This document shows positions 21,950-33,817 of a stretch of DNA of 64,000 bases, one piece after another. Each line of letters starts with the position of its first letter. The stretch's first letter is position 1. A program made the position numbers and the translations under genes. The DNA is from Apodemus sylvaticus. Its lineage: Eukaryota > Chordata > Mammalia > Rodentia > Muridae. The stretch covers positions 117,067,562-117,131,561 of the forward strand of contig NC_067477.1 of assembly GCF_947179515.1 (NCBI RefSeq). The letters are read 5' to 3'. The notes beneath the pieces were generated by a model. That model saw nothing but the letters and a program-made list of their open reading frames with translations. It searched no databases and had not been told where the DNA came from.

Positions 21950-23710
21950 CAGCGGTCTCTTAAATGTCAGGCTATGGCCAGAGAATCCCCTGTAGGACTG
22001 CCCAGGGCACAGGGTCAAGAAAAAGGGTTTAACCCAGAAGGGCAGAAACCAAAAAGGAGCAATAAGGCACTGTGAGGAAAAGATGCCTTTTCAGTTGTTG
22101 CTGCACAGGGATTTCAGCCATTTCTCTACCTGGTCTAACCCCATTCTTCTTGTTCCTTTCCTGCCTGTACACAGGGATCAGGACTTTGTCTTGTCTGTGC
22201 TGAGTTCTGGGAGGGGTGATATGAGGTAGTATTAATGGCTATTTCTGGAGAAGATGATGAAAATGTGCATAGAATCCATGCCATGAGTTTATAGACAGCC
22301 TGCACTGCAAAATTAGACCCTGTTCTATCCCCTGTCCTAAAGAAACTTCTGAATTACCTTTGAATCCAACCCCCATGCCTTGATTCTGCCGCTCTTTGTT
22401 CCTTTCCAGCCTGTTACCTGCACAGTTGTCAGTTTGGAGCATCCCCAACCAGGTCTGTTTAAACCACAGGACCAAGTTAAAAGTGGCCACAATGCAGTGT
22501 CCAGTTTAAGCAGCAGCTCACAGTGTCCCAGGCTTCCTGCGTGGGGGCAAGGGGTATGCTTATTAGACAGAACACAAGCCCAGGATCCACTGGTGCTCTA
22601 CCTAATGTTCAGACCTGAACCAGGGAAGGACCAGAGCAGCTCAGGACGCAAAAGAGATTCGAAGGGCTTCTAGGCACAAAGAAGAAAAGAAGCCAAGGGG
22701 AGGATGGAAAAGCATGACTTCAGTGTCAAGAAGGCAGAGTGGGTCTCCAGATGGCAGGCACTGTGAGCACAGGCTCAGGGAAAGTGGAGCAAATGCAACA
22801 TGGGAAAGAATGGGTGTGAGGTACAGCCCGGCACGTAGCTGTCAATACCAGACTTTAACCTGGAAAGGAGCTGTAAGCTATTGCAGTTTCCTAGCAAGGG
22901 AGTATTGTTGACTGGAGCATAAGAAGATCACCTTGGCAGATCTAGCATGGTTTGAAGTGACATTCTGTGAAACCAGGATTTGATTGAGGTTTCAGAAACT
23001 TCGTGGGGCCAGAACTGTGCCACTGTTAGAGTAGAAAAGAGACAATAGTTATGAGAGACCAGGTGATGGTTTTGGCTGGAGGAGATGAGGGAAGACAGAG
23101 TGCCATGGGACAGTGGCTTTTATGTCACAGTGCTCTGGCAGAGCGCCTTGCCTCCATGGTGTCCACCCTGATCTGTTCCAATGTGAATACAAGGCTTAAT
23201 TTTTTTAATTATACAAATTAAGATGTGGGAAGCAGTGCACAGCAACCACAAACACAGTACCCCTTGTGCCCAGTATTGTCCTAAGGGAACTGAAGAAGCA
23301 GTGGCCATGTAGCCACAGCTCCTCCTCTTAGCTCTGTCCTGGAGGTGACCAGAATGCTAGGGAGGCTGGGCAACCAACAAACACAATGGGCTCCAAACAC
23401 AAGAAGCCCTTTTCCTAGCTCTAGAGTCATAGCCCCAAGGCTTGGCTGGTCCTGTGAGGACCTCAATTATGAAAACCTATAGTCTCACTCACCCCAAAGA
23501 AGATTCTACAGATGCAGTTGAGGTAGGTCCCTAGCAGGCTGACTTTTCAAACTGAATTGTTCAACATCTTGGATAACTAGTTGGCCACACTGTCCAGTCA
23601 GGGTCAGGTTTATTTCCCTTGTTGTCTGTTTGTTCAGCAGGAGAGAATGCAGCATGTAGACAGTTGTTAAGAGGGGCCTGGTCTAGGCTCCTGTGTGCCA
23701 CACTCCCCAG
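21950..23710. other. Intergenic, nothing recognised
   Basis: No exon or clear repeat. Short open frames are chance. Confidence 0.45.
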
Positions 23711-23714
23711 TTCA

Positions 23715-23870
23715 TTTCATGCAAACAGCATCCCTAGGGGATAGACATTAGCATCACAATTTTACAGATGAGGAACTTGAGTCTCAGAGAAGTTAAATAA
23801 CTGATGGGGTTGCCCAAGTGATAAATAGCACAGCAGGTACCTCGTCTCAGTGACCAGGCCTCCAAAGTGC
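23715..23870 (-). mobile_element. MIR SINE
   Basis: Complement of the MIR core: AATTTTACAGATGAGGAACT, TCAGAGAAGTTAAATAACTG, GATAAATAGCACAGCAGG. Good match. Confidence 0.8.
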
Positions 23871-23924
23871 ATAGCAGTTCTGTCCACCCCCCTCCCAACC
23901 CTGCATACCCACAAATATATATGC

Positions 23925-24065
23925 AGATCAGTCAGCAATAAATATTTACTAGGTACCCATTCTCTGACAGCATTATGCCAGGACTTGGCCACTAGTCCTT
24001 GCCTTCAAGGACAACAAGCACAGCAGAGAGACAAGTTTCATTTTAAAGCAAGGTATCACAGTCAC
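23925..24065 (+). mobile_element. L2-like LINE 3' end fragment
   Basis: AGCAATAAATATTTACTAGG, CATTATGCCAGGACTTGG and CCTTGCCTTCAAGGA follow the order of the L2 3' end. Confidence 0.6.
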
Positions 24066-24069
24066 AGCA

Positions 24070-25495
24070 GAGCCTGCTTCTTTGGAACTGGGAGAGGAGA
24101 GGAAATCTTGACAGAGAATGGCGTGGCTGTGCCACAGAATTGATGGGAAAGGGGAAGAGGGAAAGCACAGTTCCACGTGGAAGAGTCCACATATGCTTCT
24201 CCAAGCCATTCAGGGTCTCTGTTTTAGTCTCAACTAAATCACTGAGGCATCCCTTCAGGAGCTGTCACCTTTTGTGGTCATGGAAGAACATGGTACCAAG
24301 CAGAGTGAGCTCTGTTCCAGGAACTGCTTTGTGGCTTCCAGCAAGAGAGGTGCAGAAAACTGGGGCTTTCTGCTGGGTCTTCATGGCAAGCTTTGTCCTT
24401 ATGCAATACTCATGTCTCCATAGCCTCTTGCATCCACCAAGTGTCCTACACATGGTTGCACTGAACCCTTTGCTACCTATTCATGTGTCTGTCTCTCCCG
24501 GAAGGCAGGACTCACACTGGACCTGGCTGAGGCAGGCCCTCACAGAATGCTTCATGGGGTACTTGTAACACCCTAAGTGGATAGAACCAGCTTCTCCAGA
24601 TTAAGCTTCTCTTAAATCTTCTCCCACATCTAATCAGCTAAGCCAAGATAACTTCTCTGTCTTCAACAGACCCCTGAACTTAGCACAAAGAACTCCTAGT
24701 TACTCTGTTGGCGCCAAGATTGCCAAATAGCCTCAGGCTCTATAAATGGCCACCCAGGATTCTACACTCCTCCCCCCAAGAAAGAGGCGATATAAGCTCA
24801 ACAAGGGGTGAGCACTAGGAAGCTGCCTGGATGGAGCAGGATGAGAAGGGAACTCACACTGTATGTGGCTAACCACCCTCACTGAGCAGAGCTGACCACA
24901 TCAGAAATCCAAAAGGATGATGACCAAACCCTTCCCACAGCTGACGTCAGGACATCCAGGCCAACTCACTTATACAGTGGGAATTGAAAATGTGAGCTCA
25001 TGGGGAAAGACACCCGCTCTAATGACAGCCACAGGAGCACTTCAGATTCCAGGACAAGAAGCTGAAATGCAGGAGCTGAAGATGTCCCTGCATCTGCCTG
25101 GACTATCCCAACATGAAACTAGCCATCCCTGTGAAAGTAGGTTTGACTTTCTCTGCCTGTCCCCCTCAGGGATTCCATCTACTTTCAACAGCCCAACTTG
25201 ATGGGTTGTCTTAAGTCTCTGTATCTCTATCACTGATGAGAGAAAAATTCTATTCAATAAGTATGGCTAGGACTCTTCTGAGTTTCATAAGTCCACCCAA
25301 CTTTCTAGAAGACCTGTTCCCAAATTATAGCAGCTACCTTTTTTTCCATTTTAAAACATGTTTAGAAGTCATTCTTTGCTCTCTAAGATCAATCAAATCA
25401 GTACCTAGTACATGTCTACCCCACATGCAAAAAGCCAAGCTACAGTGAGATGAAATCCCCAGGCTCAGCCTAGTTCCACCCTAGGGGACAGTAGA
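24070..25495. other. Intergenic, nothing recognised
   Basis: The 142-codon open frame at 24140-24568 shows no known motif or splice context. No repeat assigned. Confidence 0.45.
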
Positions 25496-25499
25496 CTTA

Positions 25500-25615
25500 A
25501 AGTAGTTTTACAGGGGCAAGAGATGGTGCTCAGGACAGTAGAGTAACTTGTCAAGGGACACATGGTAAGGACCTGGCAGGTAGGGCTGGAATCTCCTCAG
25601 CTCTACCCTCCAGGC
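25500..25615 (-). mobile_element. MIR SINE fragment
   Basis: AGAGTAACTTGTCAAGGGAC, then GCTGGAATCTCC: complement of the MIR core, diverged. Confidence 0.55.
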
Positions 25616-25689
25616 ACCTCCCTGATCACTGCTTTTTTTTTTCTACAAAGTTTTACTTAGAAAATTAATCAAGGACAACAAGAGGAAAT

Positions 25690-25985
25690 AAGTTGAGTAG
25701 TGAGATGTTTGATGTGTAAGCATCAGGACCCAAGTTCAGATCCCCTGCACCCATGTAAAAGGTGAGTATAGTGGCATACATCTAGTATCCCAGAGATCTG
25801 GCTGGGGTGGGAGTGAGGTGACCCAATCAGACCCTTGGAGCTCATTGGCCAACCAGTCTAGGCAACTGGTGAGCTCAAGGTTCAATGAAAGAACCTCTCT
25901 CAAAAACATAATGAAGAGTGGTAGAGGAATATATCTAATGTGGACTCCTGACCTCCACATGCATGCATACACACACACACAGGTG
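25690..25985 (+). mobile_element. B4/RSINE1-type SINE
   Basis: Head with CAAGTTCAGATCCCCTGCAC, a B1-related body (TATCCCAGAGATCTGG ... CCAGTCTAGGCAACTGG), GACCTCCACATGCATGC and a CA tail. Complete in layout. Confidence 0.8.
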
Positions 25986-25989
25986 GGGG

Positions 25990-27105
25990 GCAAACATATA
26001 TAATAAACAATAGATTTCAAAATCACAAAACAGTATTATATAGTATAACTAAGAAACTTAACTTGTAACTTATTTTTAAAAATCTCTTTTCCATTCATAA
26101 GAGGAAAAGCTGAACTTCTGAGATAATAATAATTTGGCCAGTTTGATTGAAAAACTGCATCTATAGCCCACTAAAAAGCTATATCAACTATTCTTGTCTG
26201 TTGAGGAAGGTCAGATTTTTAATTTTATTTAGTCAATCATCATTGAAGTAACACTTATAGAAATCTTCTATTCTGCCCACATTCTCTCTCCCTAGAGACA
26301 ACCATCTTTCAGACTTCTAGGTCTTTCCTCTGGCATTTACATCTATAATTTTAAAATTATGCTGCTATTTTTTAAAACATCAGTTTTAGACATTTTCTAT
26401 TGGCTTCATGCCATGGTAAACATGGAGTTAGATTTTTTTTCACACCACTGCCCACATTTCTCTCTTTTTATCCCTGTGACATGTTTATAAAATAATTTTT
26501 TAGCAAAATCAATAATCAGCTTTTACATGCTGAGCCAAACAGTGAATTATAATCAGACCTTTTTTTCATGTTCAATCTTTTGTTATTCCTGAACTTAATA
26601 ATTACATCAGCTCCTCCCCCCTCACGTTTTCCTGGTATCTGAGAAATTTTCTTCCAAATGTTCAAAAACATCATAATATTCTTCACAATGTGAGATTATC
26701 AGCACTTTCGTTCTTCCTTTCTATAAGAGTCCTGACTCGGGGGCTGTGTATTCAAATGATCCTGTGGTATTACAGTCTTTTCTCTGGTCTCTAAATGCCA
26801 ATTTGAAAAATCCTCACAGCCTACATCTTTGGAAGTTTTTCTAAACTAGTTTGTTGATTATTGGATAGTTTCTTTTCTCTTGTGCCATTATGAAATTATC
26901 TAGCTTTCTTTGAACATATTTGTCGGTTTTCTGTCTTTTGGGTTGGAAGACATCCTCAAATCTCTGGTTGCCTCTGACCATCTGACCATCTCATTTCAGA
27001 ATGAGACACAAAAATAACAGAAATTTGGTGTCCTTGGGTAGTCATGCTCTCTGGTTTTGGGATGATCCTTATATGGGTAGGTATTTACTCTTGGTCTCTT
27101 TAGTT
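25990..27105. other. AT-rich intergenic sequence, possibly old LINE
   Basis: Markedly AT-rich with T-runs on the plus strand. I suspect a degraded LINE/L1 remnant but cannot match it by eye. No exon. Confidence 0.3.
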
Positions 27106-27307
27106 CAGTGGTCCCCAACCTGTGGGTCATGACTCTTTAGGGGTTGAGCAACTCTTTTACAGAAGCAGCATACGAGATATTCTACACAACAGACATTTAC
27201 ATTATGAGTCACAATAGTAGCAAAATTATACTTATGAAACAGCAACAAAAATAACTTTATGGTTGGAGATCAAATGGTCACAGCATTAGGAAGATTGAGA
27301 ACTAATG
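27106..27307. mobile_element. URR1-like hAT-Charlie DNA element with TSD
   Basis: Same family and orientation as 7148-7350. Starts CAGTGGTCCCCAACCTGTGG and ends AAGATTGAGAACTAATG. Flanking 8-mers CTTTAGTT and CTTTAATT agree at 7 of 8, the 8-bp hAT target duplication. No transposase. Confidence 0.9.
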
Positions 27308-27309
27308 CT

Positions 27310-30300
27310 TTAATTTCTCTATATAACAGCCAATCATTCTATCCTGAAGAGTTACCCATGCTGGGTCTGTCTTTCCTAATGTAAGACCAGAGAATTCAGT
27401 TAAGGCACTACACTTCAGCAAGCATATCTCTTCTGAAAAGAAGAAACAGATACACTTGATGAATCTAAGCTCTTGGGTCTGGTGCTCTTCCAATGGGCTT
27501 CCCTTGTCTATAGTCTCTCAGCTTAGCTCTGAACCCCAAACTCCTGCAGTGTCAGAGGAAGCAGTGAAGTCACCAAGACCTGCAATTCCTGTCCTCACTG
27601 ATTTGCTTAAGCATTGTCCTTCTTTGGTGGGTCTGCTTGGTGGCCTGCAGGACACCTGGGAAGAGAACTGGGACCTTTGTGGCTCTATCTGTCCACAGCA
27701 CTTTCTTCATAAAAGGGGCTTTAAAATAATTCACCTTGGTTCTTAGGGTCCTGATATAAGGTACACCTGGTTTGTTGTTGTGGTTGTTGTTGTTTTGTTT
27801 GTTTTCTTTTCTTTTTTTTTTAAGCAGCATTTCCTTTCAATTCATTCAGTTTTTTTCAGATGCAAATGCCTTAATGATACTTCTGTAAGGTAAGCCTTCA
27901 TTGTGAGTCTGTGTTTCATGACTACTATCCTTATGAGACCTTTATTAGTCAGCGAGGTAAAGGAAAAGTCAAGAATTTCTTCAACCTTACACTATCCAAC
28001 TCTCCTGACTGAGGCCTGAGAGGTAGTATCTTGAGACAATTCTTTAAGTAATTCTGGTAACCTATTAGACCTTTCATGCCTAATGTCTGACCATGAGGCT
28101 CTGATATACCAAGCTACACATCCCTGGTGCCATTTCTCTGCCCATTGGAACCTCTATCACCCACTACCCTGGCTAGACAGAGTCCAAGCCCCAGACCTTG
28201 AAGCTTGGACTCTACCATCCCTAAGCTATGGTTTCTTATGCGCTTTTGTCCTCAGTCTGACCTGTTCAATTTCAGGTGAACTTTATGGGCTTTTTCATGC
28301 CCTTGCCAAGGCTCATGTCTTGATCCTTCATCTACTACCCAACCAAATTCCGGTCTTACACTGCTCCATCTGGACCATCTTGGTGCTGCCTGTGCTTCAG
28401 GATGAGTAAGCAGGAAGGTTGCTATTTGTGGTACAGGATTTGACCTAATGGGAGATACAGGTAACGAGACCCGAGGATGAAGTGATGGCTTCAGATTGTT
28501 GTCTCAGGCAGTCTTCTGAAGTGGGGTCTCAACAGACCTTTTAAAAGTAACAGAGTAATTTTGTATAGACATAGAGTAAGCAAAATTCAACCCAGGGATA
28601 CCTCCTGCTATTGAAATCAAGCTCTGCTGTTACTCATTCTACTAATAGCTATGTCTACTCATCAATCCCTACTACAGGACGAGCATTCTCATTTGCATAT
28701 ATAATGCGAGCATGTGCATTGTAGGGGTGTGGGAAATGGTGTAGAGAAGAATTTATTCAGATCTCAAGGTCGTTTCTTATTATCTAGCGGCCACCCTAAA
28801 AGGAAAAAATACAGCTCTCTCCACCTGGGAGGAACAATGCCTTTGCAGAAATGTATCTGCACATGAAATTCAAGTCAAATCACACTGTGGCTTCTGTTTA
28901 TGCATGAAGCTCCCACATATGCCCTCTCCTCCCTCCCTGGTGATAGCTAGCTAGTCTGGCAAGTGAAGCTGGGCAAACCCTGGCATTGAGAACTCATAGC
29001 CAGCAGCAGTAAGTGGAAACATGGTGGCCGGGGCAAGGCTACAAGATCATTTTTCTCCATGCCCCTCTTTATCATTCCCCTTGGCTTTCTGATATATTCG
29101 ATTGGAGACTAAAAATGCCCAGAGCTCTGTGCAGCTCCAGATCCGAATTATTTTGTAAAATGTGTTAAGCACTTTTAGAGTTAGGCAAGCAAGAAAATTC
29201 TTGACTTTCATTCTAATGAAAACTATTTTTAACACTTAAAATATCGAAACCATCCTTTTATATCTGCAACCCCCAGTATTTGCCAGTACATAGCTCTTTG
29301 AGCACACCATACATGAAAATCTAGGTTTATAGAAAAACTAAACTGCAGGAGATTTACTTATCTGTTGATAAGGATATCCTCCGTAGACAAATTCATAAGA
29401 TCTAGAAACCCAAATTTAGAGCAACATAGTCTCTGTCCACCTCTGAGAAATGGAGTCAGGCATCCTATCTGTTCCTTATGGACTGTCCAGAGTGGAAGCT
29501 GTACAGATTCATAGGCAGGTAATAGAGCTCCCATGAGAGAATGACAGCAGCAGTCCCTCCCTGGAGTGGCACCCCCAGGTTGTTGGGGGGACTAGCCTCC
29601 CACCTTGTCAAGTTGTAAAGAATCTAGCCTCGGTCCCCACAGCTAGAACATGAGCTATTCCAAGTCCCATTATTCTGCACACTAACGCCCTGCAGCCCTG
29701 AGATTCAGTTAAACACCGAAGCTCCAGAGAACATTTTAATTTCTAATCATTAGTTACAAGATTTTCTTGTTAATTCTGATTCAGCAGATTTTGCTGAGAC
29801 AGCTCTATTTTTTCCCCTTTATTTTGGTCACACTGCACAGAGCCTATTCAGACAGACAATAAATCCGGGTGGCTAACCTCCCTCCTGGGAACGAATCATC
29901 TGCAACTCAGAAAAGGACATAGCCCCAGGGTGGCAGCAGATGGGAGTGGGGGTAGGGGTGGGGGGAATAGGTGGTTGGGAGGGATCTTCCTCTTGAGTTT
30001 CTTTCCAGGTGGCTCTGGACCCAGGATAACACACTGCAGGTAATTACATCAAGAGATAACACAATTCCCCCAGAACTGCAACATCAGACAATTAGTTGTG
30101 TGGAGTAGAGGGTTGGGTAGACTGGAGGGTGAGCTCAGGACAATTCAGCAAAGCAGGGCTCCTGCACCCTGCCTCTTTTATTAGATCACAGATATCATGC
30201 TGCTGAATTTGCTGTAGATTTATGTAGCGTGGGAGGCACCAACAGAATTTTGCAATCAGCGAGACTGGTTCAGGGCTCTGCACCTTCCTCTCTGCCTTCC

Positions 30301-30580
30301 TTGTACCAAGGCGCTTGCTTATAGCCAAGCATATTGCTCCCCTTGGTCAGGAAGGCAGTCTCCCTCCCAATTCTAGATGGAGGAGAATAATGCACTATGC
30401 TAAATTGTCTTCCTGGGTATAATCTCCTTTTCAGAGACAGCTGGTATTCTTAGGCGTGGTGACTATAGTCTACTATAGAGTGTTGCCACGTGCTTGCCAC
30501 TCTTACGCATTAACTAGCTAGCCTTGTAATATAAGAGATAGCCCTCTTTGTGTAGCCTTTTTTGTAACTCAATTTATAGC
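27310..30580. other. Intergenic; G4 motif and a CNE-like block
   Basis: No exon recognised. A four-run G-quadruplex motif sits at 29942-29965. The block 29690-29880 (ATTTCTAATCATTAGTTAC, GCAGATTTTGCTGAGAC) looks like a conserved homeodomain/Maf-rich element. The remainder is unassigned. Confidence 0.4.
29942..29965 (+). other. G-quadruplex motif
   Basis: Four runs of 3, 5, 4 and 6 G with loops AGT, TA and T. Confidence 0.85.
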
Positions 30581-30584
30581 CACA

Positions 30585-30750
30585 GCAACCTCACAGTTGA
30601 ATATAAACAAGGACTTCCACTTCATAGATGAGGAAACCAAGGGACACAAATGTGAAGAATTCTTTGTAGTCACCCATGTATTCAGTGGCAGAGCTGAAAC
30701 TTGGTTCCAGGTTTTAGAGTCCATGTCCTTAGCGATTGCTTTATTGATGA
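30585..30750 (-). mobile_element. MIR SINE
   Basis: Complement of MIR: CACTTCATAGATGAGGAAAC, TCAGTGGCAGAGCTGAAAC, CCAGGTTTTAGAGTCC. Confidence 0.7.
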
Positions 30751-30759
30751 AATCTGGTT

Positions 30760-31900
30760 TTGCCACAAGATAAGACTAGAGTGGCCTGATACGGTAGTAG
30801 CAAAGCTGTGTCATGGGAGACAAAGGGCCAGGATTAGACCTGTGGTGGGGATAAACAGAGAGTTGTTCGGACAGATTTAGCTAGTTGGCTTAAAAGAAGT
30901 CCTGTCAAGTAAATTCCATAAGAGAGGAATGCTGGGCTGAGTGTCTGCCTCATTGTTGGGGCATCAGCAGCCTTGACATGCTGCTCAGAGGAAGCAGAAT
31001 GCAGTCCGTAATGGGGGACCTCAGTCTGTGCTTCCCCAGGTGGAAAATAGAAGAGTCTGTGAAAATTGCTGTGGTTCCCAGACTCCTGTGTAACCAGGTA
31101 CCACGGGCATACCACTGGCAGTTGGGAAAGAGGTCCTTTGTCCATGCCTCCCCTCAGGGTGTCTACCCGCCAGGCAAGAAGGGTAAGGCTGAACCTAAGA
31201 CGGGTGGGGTAGGGGTGGGGTTTAGAAGGATGGATGTGGGAGGGTGGGACCTGGTTTGGTTCTAAGTGAGTACCAAGAGTCCAGGAAGGGTCTCAGAGAG
31301 AAAAGGCCTTCTACGGGTGATTTAGGTGTGGCTGTTTATGATAAAGGCCTCCCCACACTGCAGTCCTTGATGAAGGAGACAATCCTTGCTTGTCCAAACT
31401 GTCTTATTTGATAGTGAATATAAATGCATTCCTTACTCAGGGTGAACCAGGGATTAAATGCCTTTTATGGTAAGGAACACCCAGGAAGGGAAGCTCATTG
31501 GCTGAACGCTCCAGGCATATCTAGACACCTCATTAGCATGGAGACTGTGTGACTGATATGTGACATCATGCTATGTGACTGATTGCCATGGTCTTCTCAG
31601 TTCCACTACCTGTTCCAGAGCAGGTAGTTTGGCAGGGGTCCATGCCTACCATACTCAACTCTGGGTTTCATGGATTAGGGTTCACTCAACCTTACCAGTT
31701 CTTCTGTCTGGTGGCATGGTCCACTTACCCCACAGAGGAAGACAAGTCATTTAGACCATCAACCTGGTTGCTAATATTCTACAGACCAAGGTCACAAACA
31801 AATAGGTAATGCAGGTCAAGAAACAATGGGCAAAGTAGGTAATGGGAACAACTGATAGCAGGTAGCAAGTCCAGAGTTAGACCCCTGGCTAAAGCAGGCA
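30760..31900. other. Intergenic; contains a G4 motif
   Basis: A compact four-run G-quadruplex motif lies at 31202-31220 (runs 3, 4, 4 and 4 G; loops T, TA, T). No exon or repeat assigned otherwise. Confidence 0.45.
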
Positions 31901-32289
31901 TTATAGCAGGAGCCAAACTCTCTATCTCACACCATATGAGGATAAGCTTGAAACAGTTCAATGGTGTAAATATAAAAGACAAAGCTAACAACTCTTAGAA
32001 GTTAGTAGGAATAAACTTTCATGGCCTCAGATTTGACTTTTTAAAACTATAACACAAAATAACAAAATATAACTTTCTAGCCAAAAAAAATATGCTGGAC
32101 AAGCTAGGTTTTTTTTTTCTAAAAATGAGCGCTTTTCTATATAAAATGGTATAAAGAAGAAAAATTAAATACGCAAATATGAAAAGTATTTATAAATCAT
32201 ATATTTGATGACTCAGTATCTAGAATATAGAATGAGCTTCCAAGACTCAACAGCAAAAAGGACAAATACTTCAATTGAAAAATAACTTA

Positions 32290-32505
32290 AAAGCTATAGA
32301 ACTGACTCAATAAAGAGCACTAGTTGCTCTCCCATGGGACCTGGCTTTGGTTCCTACAACCACAGTTAATACCTACCTATAACTTCAGTTCCCTAGACGT
32401 TTGATACCCTCTTTTGGTCTCCAAAGACACCAGGCATACACACAGGCACACAAACATCTGTGCATGTACAAATAAAATAAAATTGAAAAAAGAAGCAACA
32501 TTTTT
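32290..32505 (+). mobile_element. Diverged B2 SINE inside the L1M
   Basis: AGAGCACTAGTTGCTCTCCC, TGATACCCTCTTTTGGTCTC and ATACACACAGGC follow the B2 consensus order. A-rich tail. Confidence 0.75.
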
Positions 32506-32569
32506 TCACAGAATGTTTACAAATGCACTCAAGAGTTCTCATGAGAAGACTGCAAATCAAGAACCATGA

Positions 32570-32822
32570 GGGTTAGAGATGTAGCCCAGCTGGCAGAATG
32601 CTTATGCACATGCCCAAGTCCATGGGTTCAAACCCCAGCCTTGTAGCAACTAGGTATGCAAGTGAGAGTCTGCAATCCTATCACTTGAGGTAGAGGCAGG
32701 AGAATCAGAAGTTCAAGGTCATCCTTGGCTACAGAGCAAGTTGGAAGCTATCCTAAGCTATTTGAGATGTTATTTCAAATGCAAATAAAACCAAGACAGC
32801 AAACAAACAAACACACACAAGT
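32570..32822 (+). mobile_element. B4-type SINE (ID + B1) inside the L1M
   Basis: GAGATGTAGCCCAGCTGGCA head, TGGGTTCAAACCCCAGCC B box, B1-like AGTTCAAGGTCATCCTTGGC and an A/C-rich tail. Confidence 0.8.
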
Positions 32823-33042
32823 ACCAAAAGACAACCAGGGGATGACATGGACTAGGACTGATATAATGAAAACATTTAAAATTAACAAAACCCCAAACTC
32901 AGTGATAATAAAGCTAACATGGTTTAGCTTCTGTTGAAAATAGTTCAAGGGGTGGTCTTCAGAAGTGGGACAGTTATCATTTGACCCACCAATTCCACCT
33001 CCTATGTATAAAGCCAAAAGAATTGATAAAAGCTGTACAAAT

Positions 33043-33044
<2 letters not shown>

Positions 33045-33079
<35 letters not shown>
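33045..33079. repeat. (AC)n microsatellite
   Basis: About 34 bp of AC inside the ancient L1. Confidence 0.95.
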
Positions 33080-33080
<1 letters not shown>

Positions 33081-33484
33081 CATCATGATTCACTGTAGCC
33101 TTAAGTGGAAACACTCCAAATAGCTATTAACAGATGAATAAATAAAAAATGTGGTTTATAGACAGTGAAATATTAGCTGGATATAAAAGGAATGAAGAGC
33201 CAACACAGACTATAATGTGGATTAACCTTGAAAATACGCTAAGTGGAAGAGGCTGGTCCCGTGAGCATCCTTTTATACAATTCTATTTATATGAAATGTT
33301 TAGAATCTTACATCTATACAACTGGAAACAAGATTACTGCTTGCCAGGGCCTGGGAGAAGGAAAAATGAAAATGAACTACTTAATAAATAGCTGAGAAAC
33401 TTCCTTTTTGGGGAATGAAAATGTTATAAAACAAGGCTTCTTATGATTGAATTGTAAATTTCTTTCAAAGACCAGCATAGCAAA

Positions 33485-33817
33485 GGTTTGCTTGACAACC
33501 TGTGGTTCTAGGAGGAGGCAGTGGAACCTTTAAGAGGTGGGGCCTAATGGGAGGAAGTCAGGTCATTGTTACTGTGGCCTGGAAGGTGGTATTGGTACCT
33601 GTATGCCCTTTCCTTTTCCTTTGTTCATTTTTACATCCAGGCCATAAATTAGCAGACCCACCCCACCCCCACCCCCACCCCCATCCCCACCCCCATCATG
33701 CTGTGCTGTACCCCACTGGCCCAAAGCATTCAAAGGTATCAACCAACATATACTTTTATTCTTTTAAAGTTCACTTTTTTCATGTAATTGCTATAGTAAC
33801 AGAAAGATGATTAACAC
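33485..33817 (+). mobile_element. Probable MaLR/MLT1-like LTR remnant
   Basis: GGAACCTTTAAGAGGTGGGG, CTAATGGGAGGAAGTCAGGT and the end AACAGAAAGATGATTAACACA resemble MLT1-type LTRs. No clean target duplication was found; the left edge is uncertain. Confidence 0.6.
33657..33694 (-). other. C-rich tract: G4/i-motif array
   Basis: Eight C runs (3 to 5 each) separated by single A or AT, so the minus strand has eight G runs with 1-2-base loops. It lies inside the LTR remnant. Confidence 0.9.

Larger units (their letters stand above)
31905..33465 (+). mobile_element. Ancient L1 (L1M) ORF2/3' end, interrupted by two SINEs
   Basis: Degenerate L1 ORF2 text in order: ACAACTCTTAGAAGTTAGTA, AAATCATATATTTGATGACT, AGACTCAACAGCAAAAAGG, then ACCCACCAATTCCACCTCC, AAATAGCTATTAACAGATG and ATGTGGTTTATAGACAGTG. 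It is interrupted by a B2 (32290-32505), a B4 (32570-32822) and a CA repeat (33045-33079). No open frame survives. Confidence 0.8.
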
